A stretch of DNA of 64,000 bases, from NCBI GenBank assembly GCA_947646735.1, contig CANTFK010000962.1:62001-126000 (forward strand), read 5' to 3'. The notes under the pieces are model-generated. The model worked only from the letters and a program-made list of their open reading frames with translations, did no database searches and was not told the origin of the DNA. Both the position numbers and the translations under genes were made by a program. Of the stretch, positions 53,365-63,096 are shown piece by piece (the first letter of the stretch is position 1; each line of letters begins with the position of its first letter). The stretch comes from Peronospora farinosa. Its lineage: Eukaryota > Oomycota > Peronosporomycetes > Peronosporales > Peronosporaceae.

Positions 53365-54750
53365 CCATGCGAAGGTGCGTTAGAAGATTGTACTGTACAT
53401 CAATGAGAAAGAGCCTACAGATTGTCAATCAACTAGAATACATTAATCTTGTGAGTTCCATCGAGTAATGCACAATTGCGTTGAAACAGGCACTGAATAC
53501 GAGTTTCATCTTCTTTCGTTATGATCGCTTTGTACATTAAATACAAGCGATACAATAGCTTATGCTTTTTTAACCTTGCCGACTTGATTGCGTAAGGCAG
53601 AATATTCGCGGAAGATCTAGCTGGAATTTGGCGTCTTTGCGGTGCGCCAGTTCTTGGTGGGCCGTCCTAGTGAGCTAAAGTTCTAGCTAAGCTTTTAAAC
53701 CTCTAAGCCAAACACATGAGTGTCTTGTCAAACGGCGGGCATGCTTAAAGTCAAACACAGAAGTATCAAATCAAATATTTGCAGCCGCAGATACTGCTGA
53801 TGTTGACCTTAACGGTAAGATTTGGGCGTTGTACCGCAAACAAATGCTCTTTCTTACAAATGTTGCGTCTTTTTGACAGCATGTTCCAATCCACCGCGTT
53901 TATCCTAGAGCTACAGTAGAAAGTAAGTGCTTCCATTAGTTATTTTTTTGCCAAAGTCCCGTCGTATATCCGTAGTGCTATCGTCACCTTATAAACTGAT
54001 GCCTAAGCCAAAATCATGACAAGCATAGATGCAGTGGTTTCGTGAATGTCTTCATTCACAAAATTTAAATTTTGTAAAATGCCGACATGCCGACATAGGG
54101 TTACAGTGCTGCAAAGCTTTTGCTTTTTCTCCGTAACATTTACTGCTCCGTCACTTTGGTTCGTTCCTCGGTCCATTCATTATCCTTGCCATCTTGAGTG
54201 TCAAGAGCTAGTGGTAGGAGAATTCAAATATAGGAATTTGGCGTCTTGCGATGCTCTTTCTAATATTTGTATTTCAGAATTGAAGATAAATATTTAGGCT
54301 TATTATCTTGGTAATATTACTATATATATTTCATATGTCATACAAATTGTACGCATCAATAGATATCAATTTGAAAATAATGCTTACTTATAATCTATTT
54401 TAATACAATAAATAATAAATTAAGGGAAGCGTTAGATATCCCACACTAGCCCACACATACCAAATATGCTCAAATTTAACTGTAAATGTAAACATCTTAT
54501 TGAAGTTACAAAAAAAATAAACGTCACAGATTTTATCAGTTCCGGTCGCTCCGAGCCTGTATACATTTAGCTCCATATTACAGCCTACGTCATCAGCGTC
54601 CTCGTTCGTCCCGTCCAAACATTAGGATGTTGAAATGGAGAGACTTGTGCACGAGAGAGGAATTTAGAGAGTAAGTAAAATATATATTCCTGAGCATAGC
54701 AACTCGCATTTGAACCTACTTCGTGTTGGTTTCACACGACTGTTACCTAG
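53365..54750. other. AT-rich intergenic region, no gene seen
   Basis: Only short ORFs. The stretch around 54300-54430 is very AT-rich. No LTR, terminal repeat or RNA gene was recognised. Confidence 0.45.
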
Positions 54751-54779
54751 AGTCATCCAGCAGTGTAACTGATCACGCG

Positions 54780-55418
54780 ACTGCTCCCAGGAGTCGGCCA
54801 GCTCAGCGACTGCTCACCAAGATTTTCAACATAGGAGCGCCGAGCCCAAGTGGGGCCAAAGTCCATGTGCTGCTCCTTTTACGCCCAGCGGGTCTTCTTC
54901 TCGGCTTAAGACGCCATCCACTGTAGACGGGCGCTCTAATAACAGCAGTCGAGTCGCCAAGCCGCAACTGATACCTAAAACAAAGCCCTTGCCGGCTATA
55001 TACCAGGTACAAATCTTCCATGAGAAAACGTGGCGAAGCACCTGCCGCTTTAATTGCTGAGTACGCTGGTGGACATCGTGAGGACGCTCGACCAGCTCAC
55101 GGACAGCATGGCGGACTTTCGACAGGACCAGCTGGGCTTTCTTAGTGACAACGCTACAAGTTATGTGGAGCTGCTGCAACAGCTGGACAAGGCAGCGGAT
55201 ACCACGTAGACATCCCGCTGCAAGTCTGCAGTACGTTTAATCGGAAGTCTGTTAGTTTAAAGTTATTAGCTGTTCCGGTGCTTTGACAAGTTGATATTGT
55301 TGTTGTTGTGTGTAGGATTATGGATGCTGAAGAAAAATCGAGCACGAAGTTTATCATTAAGACGCAGCTTGTGACGTGTCACGAGGAGAGCCAAGATGGG
55401 GCCCGGAAGCTGAGGTGA
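54780..55418 (+). pseudogene. Remnant or partial gene with coiled-coil segment, unrecognised
   Basis: Exon-like patches in order: RLKTPSTVDGRSNNSSRVAK (to a GTACAAATC donor at about 55009), LSTLVDIVRTLDQLTDSMAD running to LLQQLDKAADT (to a GTAGAC donor at 55206), and MDAEEKSSTKFIIKTQLVTC (from 55316 after TGTAG, stop 55416-55418). The last two join in phase across a 110-nt intron. The first two do not join in phase with any site I found, so the 5' part seems damaged. No family is recognised. Confidence 0.4.
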
Positions 55419-55419
55419 C

Positions 55420-56430
55420 AATGTATGGGCAATGAATGTGGCACCCGTGGCTCACGCATGTGAACCAAAGGTGTATAGGCGCAGTCGTTTATTGGTCATT
55501 TGTAAGCATGATAATGAGGCTCAAGCAGCGAAGGTGATAAATAGAAAAAGCCGATGCTGACGAAAACTAGCTTCATCCAACTAAAAAGTATTAACGCTTC
55601 TGTCATCATGTTTACAGTTTTTTAACTTTTGGTTATAGAGCTTATATTGGAAAAATTAATCCAATGCTTTTACATCTACTGCTACTGCTGCTGATGCTCT
55701 TGCTTGTTCGAAAGATGCACATGCAAGCTGTAGAGGTAATGCAAGGCTACTCCTTTTGGTTTTATGGGTAAGGTATTCATCATTTTTGACGACCTTATTC
55801 TACTTTCAGAAGGGTGAGAAATCATTCTGGTCAATTTAGATCTGGACAAATCTGGGAATATGGGATAATTAACGAAAACGTTTGGGATATCTAACGCTTC
55901 CTTTAAACAATTAAAAAGTATAAGTTTATTATATATATTATTTATATAAACAAGAAATACCTAGATTATTTTAGTATAATTTTATTTTATAATCTCTGCA
56001 TTTGGTACAATCTAATATAAAAGTTACTGCCAGTCACAACACATTTATTTACATTTTTTGCTCAAGAGCTAAACTAATGATCCGCGGGTACAGTCAAGCG
56101 TCTTTATCGTCGCTAAAAAATAGCGTGACGCAACAAACTCAACGTTTCTCCATACTGCAACTTTTGGTGGAGCGTAATTGTGGTTGGTGCGGCGTTGTAA
56201 TAAAATTTATATCCAGCTCTTGTCAATACGCAGCCGACAAAGTTAGCCGAGTGATGACGCAGAGAAACATGTACATATACTTTGCAATTGTTTGATGGGC
56301 AGTAAAATGAAAGCTGCACTTTAAATTGTTCCCATATAATGCTACACAAAATCAATACGTCGATACTGCTGCGATGGTGCTGAGCCATACCATGAAAACG
56401 ATTTCGGTTCTGACACACGGTTCTGACACA
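55420..56430. other. AT-rich intergenic region, no gene seen
   Basis: Short ORFs only; AT-richest around 55900-56010. No repeat boundaries recognised. Confidence 0.45.
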
Positions 56431-56432
56431 TC

Positions 56433-57088
56433 ATGAGGTCTACTATAAAGGATCGCCAGATCATCTATGGGATCATGATGTCCGAGTCTATGGGTCTAAG
56501 CGGGAACAAGATGGTGCGTGGAAAGCACTCGGGTCGCCAGGCGTATAGAAGCGTCTCCAGCAGCTTGGCGATACGCCAGAGAAGATTGACTACTACGTGG
56601 GGTGGACCAAAATTCTGGCTGACTAAAAACAGATTATTACGGACGCTGGCATGCAAATAATTGTATCGGATGAGCTGTTCAAGCCAGAGCTGCAATCTGT
56701 GCACACCACGGCTGCTTGAGATCACGGCTACTGTCACGCTTGCGTACAAGGACGGACAGAAAGTGAGCGAGACTGTGATAAATTCCGGTCCGGTTGACAT
56801 CATTAAGCGCGCAACGGGCATGGAATAAATCAAGCTGAACGAGCTCTCTGTGGATAGTGTGACGGACGGCACGTACGCTTTAAGTGAGGTGGCTGTCGAG
56901 TATAAGGAGAGACAGAGGACGGAAAGCTTGTAAATGCATTGACGAGTGTGATGCGTGACCGCCATTATGTTGTCCACGGTGAGAACACGGATGTCTTAGT
57001 GCCACCAGCAACGGCGTACGTCAACGCAGCAAACCGCATGATGGCCTCGCAGGTACGGGCTCTTGCTGATGCTCGGGCGGAAGCCTAA
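56433..57088 (+). pseudogene. Decayed 2-isopropylmalate synthase (LeuA), C-terminal half
   Basis: Translated patches follow the LeuA order. First comes MSESMGLSGNKMVRGKHSGR (family: ESVGLxxNxLVLGKHSGRHA), then in another frame LQQLGDTPEKIDYYVGWTKI and LAD-stop-KQIITDAGMQIIVSDELF (family: FKxLADKKKxVtDxDLxAL), then the allosteric domain (TVTLAYKDGQKVSETVINSG; LNELSVDSVTDGTYALSEVA; VVHGENTDVLVP; TAYVNAANRM). At least three in-frame stops (TAA after LAD, TGA after HTTAA, TAA after TGME) and two or more frame changes break it. The N-terminal catalytic barrel is absent. LeuA makes the first committed intermediate of leucine; another intact copy may exist elsewhere. Confidence 0.85.
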
Positions 57089-57509
57089 TATTACGAGAAT
57101 ACAACATCCTAGTAGCGATGGCTTCGCTGCGAACAATTGATGATTTTGGTGAGAAATTCAATCGGTGATCTTGATGAAAATTTTTTCGATTGCCTTGATG
57201 CCAAGCGAGTGAGTGCTTGCGTGTATTATTGTTTCATTGAGAAGAATGAAAAGCAAACAAAACGTCCAGGGTTGCCAACTTGCTCAGATATATTCCTAAG
57301 TTATACTATAGTATGTTTATGACCATATTCATCCTTATAACATGTTCTGGAACACAACGGCGAAACATGGCACCACCGACTTCTTTCATTTATTATTTGT
57401 ATCATCCACATTTGTGCTAGTGAACACCAGCACTGACCCCACCAGAGCATCCACCGATGTATAGCCAAACACTACGAAGCACTTAAGAGCAGCAACAAAA
57501 TACGTATAT

Positions 57510-58986
57510 TCAGCCGCAATTCTCGTAAATCAGCTCTTGGTCGAAGTAGCCTCCTTCCACAAACATTTTCTTGACTTGCTTTGGCTTAATGACACCATCC
57601 AGCCACTGCGTGAACCTTTCCTCCTGCAAAGTGTGCACTAGTTCTCTTGAAGTGCTCTTGTTGATCGCCACCTTATCCATCTTTGCAACCTCTGCGTCGC
57701 CGAGCTCTTCCTTGAACGTGTTTGAAGACATACGATTTACTTTTCCGAGTAAGGTACTACAACCACATTTTTAGGATCAATAGTTTGATGCCTGTCTGGT
57801 GATAAAGCTCCAAAACGATGCATTTTGACCCAATTGTCTTCCTTCGAAGACTGAATAATCGCTTTTAGTTTAGAAGCAATGTCTTTCGTAGCAGGTATCT
57901 TCATTCCCCCATCTAGAATCTTGGTAAGAACCTCGGCCGTGTAAAAAAGTTTTAATGTCGTGAACATCGCCACATTTGCCTCCTTCGCCTTGTTTGCTTC
58001 ATCCAGGTGTGAAAACCTTAAATTGACGAAATTGACCCACTGCGTAAAGAGTGGGTTTTCAAATAGTTTGTCCCCTGTCTTGTCGAGCTCCAAACTTTTG
58101 AAAACATGTGTTTCAGATCTTCCAGCGTCTATCCAGCGCCAGGCTTGAGCGGTTAGCAGTTCTGAAGCGATGGATTCCATACGTTCGATCTTTTTTTCGC
58201 CACTAAGACTCTAGCCAGAGCAGCATCGGTCTTATATTGACCTGCCAGGGTCAACAACATTAAATCAGTCGCGTCACCCGGGTATTTGTTGTATCTAAGC
58301 TGGACGAAAGCGACCCACTGCAAAAAGACTGGGCTTTCAAATGGTCCACCTGCTGTCGTGTCGAGCTTCAAAAGGCGAAAAACTTGCTCAGAAGATTTGC
58401 CCTTCTTTATCCAGCGCTGGACCTGGACACCTAGCAATTCCGTAGCAATGGATCTCGTACTTTCACTATTTTTTCCCTCCACGAGAATTCTGGTCAGATC
58501 AGCAGCGTCCTTGTATCGACGTGCCAAGGTCGAAAACATTGCTTTATACGCGTCAGCCAGGGATTTGTGGTATAATGATTCGACGTAAGTGACCCAATCC
58601 AAAAACTTTGAGTTTTCAAATGGTCCACCTTTTGTCTTGTGGAGCTTCAGGTCCTTATATGTGCCGTCCGAGGATTTCTGCCACAGCCGCCCCCACGACT
58701 CTTGAAAGTCTGAGACTACTTTGGACACATTTTCATTCAGACTTATACCGAGTCTTCTCAAGATGAAACAGTCACCCGCTTCCGTGTCTTCGCTTGACCT
58801 CAAGTGGCGTTTGATGGAAGAGACCGAGCTAGAAGCCGCATTTAACTTGTCCAAACCGTGTGCATTGTGTATGACACTGCTCGATTGTGCGGCAACCACG
58901 CTTGAACCTGAATATGCGAGCAACGCGCAGAAGAAGATCAGCATTTTCACGTAGGATACCTGGCCTCCACTGGACTTGGTAGACAT
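57510..58986 (-). pseudogene. RxLR/LWY-type secreted effector, copy 2, interrupted
   Basis: The first frame (58986..58153, 277 aa) has the same signal peptide, RHLR at residues 60-63 and two LWY-like modules as copy 1, with scattered substitutions (for example SYVKMLIFF; ADLTRILVEG). It ends at the same place because the same seven-T run (58191-58197) sits at the frame change. The third module is open from 58180 to 57737. The final segment starts in yet another frame (57731..57510), because a purine run near 57738-57744 is one base shorter than in copy 1. Copy 1's TAG is not present here. So one break is shared and one is private. Confidence 0.75.
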
Positions 58987-59229
58987 TCTTGTAAAACTTG
59001 AGCACGGTGGGTTCGCAGTAAGATATAGAGTAATGAGGGTGTTAGACTGAAGGTACAACTATTCTCCTCAATGGCACGATGGACAGATGCAAATCGTAGC
59101 TGTAACCTATTATAATGCATGATGTTGTGTTGCGATTAAAGTCTGATAGATGAACACTCTGCAGCTCGTATTCACGCGTCCACTGCCGCTATTTGCGTGA
59201 CGCTGCATGTGAAAGTTTGATGCTCGTAG

Positions 59230-59505
59230 TTGTTGCACTTGTGCAAAGGTTGCTAGAAGTAAAAATAATATATTTATCATTAACTACTCTCGTTTGTCAA
59301 CACGACAACATGCATCCCAATGGCATCATGTAAGTGTCAAATGGCACCGTCTTACCTGCCCATCTCGTACGGTGGTCTCACAATGCAACTGTATCGCCTT
59401 GTCTCAACTGTTAAGTCGTCACCTCGTCGCCCCAACTGTCAAGTTGTCACCTGTCTCTCCTTGGCCCATCTGTCTAATCGTCACACAACCGACCATCAGG
59501 TGAGC
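59230..59505. repeat. Dispersed repeat, copy a, inserted in block A
   Basis: It shares an ordered series with 61110..61345: AAGTAAAA, a TTTGT..AACAC..CGACATGCA box, CTTACCTGCCCATCTCGTA versus CTTACTTGCCCATCTTGTA, GTCTCACAATGCAAC versus GTCCCACACTGCAAC. It is absent from block A copy 1. Size and spread suggest a short non-autonomous element; ends are not defined. Confidence 0.65.
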
Positions 59506-59679
59506 CGTCCCATGATTTTACACCTCAGATCTTGAGTGGCAGTACGAATGCAATCTGCATGCAAGCGTGATTTGCCTCCGCATATTTATCATCAAATCGA
59601 CGTTATGCTGCAAAAAAACCGCAAAGCTGCTTAATATGTGGTAAATGCCATCATAGTCATCAGTAATACTGACCGAATA

Positions 59680-61085
59680 TCCACAGCAGCACTTACCGCA
59701 AGCTTCCCTTCTTTCCTGCTTGCATATATTTCCGACTGTCAGTAATGACAGTAGCCCGTCAAGCCTCCCCTCCTGCCGATAATACTCGGTGCTAACGGAA
59801 GTCGAGTGCCTCTTTCATGTTTTGCTAGTGATACGTACTTCATCCAGCACTGGTTGTGCCACCATTTTACTTTCTGCTTAGGCAATGATCCCATTGCTCG
59901 GTGGTGACAGCCACAGCCTTGCGCTAACAACCACTGCCTCTTGCTCAACCGCTACAGCAAACAAGCACCGATTTTCTCCTTCTCTTCTGCGTAGTGCTGA
60001 TTTCAAGTTATCAATTCGTGCAGGTCGATCGTGTGGCGCGGGCGCCTGTAAGGCTCTCAACGCAACAGCCAACGCCATTCATTCCTCTATCAGACTCCTT
60101 ACAACTTCACGCTGCGCAGCAGCACGAACGGTTTTTTGGCACAACTCCTGCTGCCAACAGCAGGGGTTGTGCCGTTTAGACGCCACGAGCGCATTCCAGC
60201 AATCATTTCTAAGGCTCCCAGTGGCGAAGTCATTTTTTGTGTTTCTTGGCGGTAACTTTCAAGCCAATTCGCTCGATCTGTAAAGCAGTCTCAGATGATG
60301 TTTCCAACGTGACACTAGATATTTATCAAATCTCTTTGAAAGGTTAAGTTTTTAGTTTGCGTTTTCTTCAACGAATCACGCGATCTCGATTTGTCATTCA
60401 ACAAGCGTGCATAGTACGCGTGCAGCTTTACACATGTCATTTCACTGTTATGCTTTAGCTGCATAGCAAATTGCTTATGCTGCACAACCGTCTCCAATGC
60501 GAGCTTCTCTGCCAAGCTTCGACTCTGCTTCCAATCAATATCGTCTTCAGCTTTTGTCAAGCACCTTTGATGGCCAAGACGTCAACTTCGAAGCGAAAGA
60601 AAGTCACTAAATGGTAAAGCAGCTTCATCTATCTACTGCTGTAACTTCGTCGTCAAAAATGCGCCTTCACCTCAGTTTTTCTACACGAATCTGCAGATCA
60701 TCATTCCTACCACTTCTAGGCTCTGTTAAAGTCAAATTGGATGCTAACTCATATCATATTGTACACAACATAACAATCAAGCGACAGCCAACACCTTGTA
60801 CCACTTGCTAACATGGCTACACTAACTTCAACAACCTGTTGTTTGTTGCCTGTTGTGTGGTCACACCACTTCCAGCTTTCACCTAACCGGCATCTCGTTT
60901 ATTAACCAATGACAGCGCTCAATGTGAATATAGGCGTCCTAGGGCACGTCGACAGCGGCAAGACGAGCCTCGTGCGTGCGTTGAGCACGCAACTGTCCAC
61001 CGCATCGTTGGACAAAGACCCGCAGAGTCAGCAGCGCGGTATCACATTGGACTTGGGCTTCTCCAGCTTTTATCTTGAACCATGT
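59680..61085. repeat. Segmental duplication block B, copy 2 (inverted)
   Basis: Inverted copy of about 42080-43515. It holds the decayed 98-aa ORF (60240..59878 minus), exon 2 of the coiled-coil gene (60560..60315 minus) and the eEFSec start (60909 plus). It abuts block A copy 2, although the two source loci are about 6 kb apart. Confidence 0.9.
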
Positions 61086-61097
61086 GAGTGTAAATAA
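60909..61097 (+). pseudogene. Truncated 5' fragment of eEFSec
   Basis: ATG 60909 begins an eEFSec copy with GHVDSGKT and RGITLDLGFSSF. After SFYLEPCE the sequence departs from the parent gene into TGTAAATAATCG, giving a stop at 61095-61097. Only about 60 residues remain, so no working GTPase can result. The first residue change versus the parent is Ala2 to Thr. Confidence 0.92.
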
Positions 61098-61109
61098 TCG
61101 ATGTTGTGC

Positions 61110-61345
61110 ACTTGATGCACTAGAAGTAGTAGTTAAAGTAAAATAAATTTAGCATTAAGTATTTTTGTTTGTTAACACTTCGACATGCACCCCAGCTGTA
61201 CTGCAACTTGACCATGTACTTGTCAGATGGCACTCGTCTTACTTGCCCATCTTGTATGGTAGTCCCACACTGCAACAGTATAACCTTAACCCAACTTTCA
61301 AGTTGTTTCTTGGCCGTCCCATCTGTCAATCTGTTGCGCTGTCGC
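61110..61345. repeat. Dispersed repeat, copy b
   Basis: Second copy of the repeat described at 59230..59505, same orientation, starting right where the eEFSec fragment breaks off. This suggests the element or its insertion marks the break point. Confidence 0.65.
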
Positions 61346-61425
61346 TTTGGATTTTTTTTAAGTCTCGATACAATTTAGGCGCGAAAGAACTACAAAAAAT
61401 AAAAAAACCCTCGTAGTCCTAGACG

Positions 61426-61700
61426 TCAGACAGCCGGTGAAACAGGTGACACCATCCCACGGTATACCACTGGACCTTTAGACATTAAGAAATCTGTCAC
61501 AAAATCTGTCACACACAATGGTTTCCAGCACCTCTCTTCGGTGTCATCCTGTATGGCCTTTAACATGAACACTGCTCGCATCTCTTCCAATCTTGGCGCC
61601 GATAGTGCCTTCGTTTGTATGTCGGCCATCAGGTCCTGTGACTTCCCGAATCTTGGCACCACGATTTCTTCTTGCGCATAATGATGTGGTGGAGTGGATT
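61426..61700 (-). pseudogene. Fragment of a second Copia element (3' end of RNase H)
   Basis: Minus strand: HYAQEEIVVPRFGKSQDLMA followed by DIQTKALSAPRLEEMRAVF matches the end of Copia pol (family: VPTxdMxADilTKaL). A TGA lies just upstream (about 61705) and no RT, integrase or LTR is joined to it. It is unlike the intact element at 48687 (LADYLTKPLG), so it comes from another family. Confidence 0.7.
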
Positions 61701-61746
61701 CTCAAACGACGTGAGAGAACCACAAACACACACAGTGTAGACGGGC

Positions 61747-62383
61747 ACTTCTACGAAGTTACCTCGTACTACGAGCACACACCTTATGCACAAGCGAGGA
61801 AACGGTTATACCGTCTTACCTTCGCGTGCGAGGGTGGTTGGGAGGTTGGTCGACTGCTTAAGCAGTCGTACCACCAGTTGCCTCTCGCGTAAGCGAGAGT
61901 GCAACGAACTTTTTAACACTTAGAACACCGACGTCACGCAGAAGTCTTTCAACTTCTCGTGCGTGGTGTTTCTGTTTAAGTAAATTCAAGACTGAGCTTT
62001 ATTTAATTAATTATAACTAAATATATGTTTAACTACTGATTGGCTATATATATATATATATAGATCGGATACGCGACTCTTTAGAAGCGTATCCTGTCGC
62101 ATGATCTTAAATCTAGATTTAAGATCGCAACTGACGTCCTTCTGAGACGTCGTGATGCCTAGCTTCAACTAGCGTCATCCCTTCTCATGTGAATCCATCA
62201 ATGGATATCACATTCACGAGGGTGGATCACATTTGTGTATCGCACCCAAGTGACAGGTCAAAAGTAATCATGGATACTTTTTCGACCGAACATTAAGTAT
62301 ATTACTTAATGTTTACGTGTAACTAGATACCCTGTTACACCATCCCCCTTTTTAGAACGATGTTTACATTTTGTAAAACATCG
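61747..62383. other. String of about 15 consecutive hairpins upstream of the Gypsy gag ORF
   Basis: Stem-loops follow one another with little spacing. Examples: ACTTC-TAC-GAAGT (61747-61759); CGACTGCTTAAGCAGTCG (61851-61868); CTCTCGC-GTAA-GCGAGAG (61882-61899); a long three-part stem (about 61924-61970); a TA run (62045-62062); GGATACGC...GCGTATCC (62067-62094); a perfect 24-bp palindrome (62103-62126); CTAG-CTTCAA-CTAG with outer GATG/CATC (62154-62179); AACATTAAGT...ACTTAATGTT (62289-62313); GTGTAAC...GTTACAC (62317-62340); CGATGTTTAC...GTAAAACATCG (62358-62383). It may be the LTR/leader of the Gypsy element. Confidence 0.7.
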
Positions 62384-62445
62384 CCTAAGAGACAGAGAGA
62401 CTGGCGAGCCGTTATAAACGCGCCGCTTTAGTCTGCTCAGTACTC

Positions 62446-63096
62446 ATGCCACCGAAACGTGGTAAGGCTGATGGGTCGCCTGAAAAGGCACCCATGCAGT
62501 CCAGCACTAAGCGCACGCGCCGCGATTTATCGCAGCCGTCGCAAAGTGCGTCAGGCACTGGGGTGGATCTTCCATCTCACGATAATGTGGATGAAGATCC
62601 ATCTCTCATTGTAGACTACAATGAGACTACGCCATTGCCATCACCCCAAAGTGGCGATGAGAATAGTGCATTGATGGGACGTATGTCCACATCATTTGAG
62701 GCACCCGTCCTTGAGGAAGCATCTATGCTTCCTACAAGCGAAGGTAAAACCCCGTCGTCTGCGCCTACGAGCGCAGCGACTAAGACTGAGCGCGCTACTT
62801 CGAAAGGAGTAGTCGCGACTCAGTCAGATGTAACTTCTCAAGCTGATGTCTTGACAATCCATAATGGACAGTCAGACTCAGGTGAGTGTGAGCTTAAAGC
62901 TCCACCAAGTACACCTTCGGCCTCACTAGCCCGCCGTCGCGAGGGCGGCTACGTGAGTGGTGGCTTGCCACCAATGCCACCTCCATCTGAGTGGATGAAC
63001 TCGGATGGGTCTAGCGCAGCGCTTTTGCAGCGTGCCACTATAGACGCTCATAGATTCTATAGCGTCTTTCTTTTGTGGAAAAAGCAGGGCAAATAA
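62446..63096 (+). pseudogene. Gypsy-type gag N-terminal fragment
   Basis: ATG 62446 follows a TATAAACGCG box (62414-62423) at a spacing that could fit a retroelement leader. The 216-aa product starts MPPKRGKADGSPEKAP, is Ser/Thr/Pro-rich and disordered, and becomes more structured at the end (ATIDAHRFYSVFLLWKKQ). That pattern resembles the N-terminus of oomycete Ty3/Gypsy Gag. It is cut off at about 63060-63096, where a reverse-transcriptase region in the opposite orientation begins. The Gag assignment is inferred from context and composition. Confidence 0.6.

Larger units (their letters stand above)
57480..59620. repeat. Segmental duplication block A, copy 2
   Basis: Same orientation as 34217..36100 and very similar through the effector frames and flanks. 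It contains an extra segment of about 310 bp (59212-59527) that includes a dispersed repeat also seen at about 61110-61345. Confidence 0.9.
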
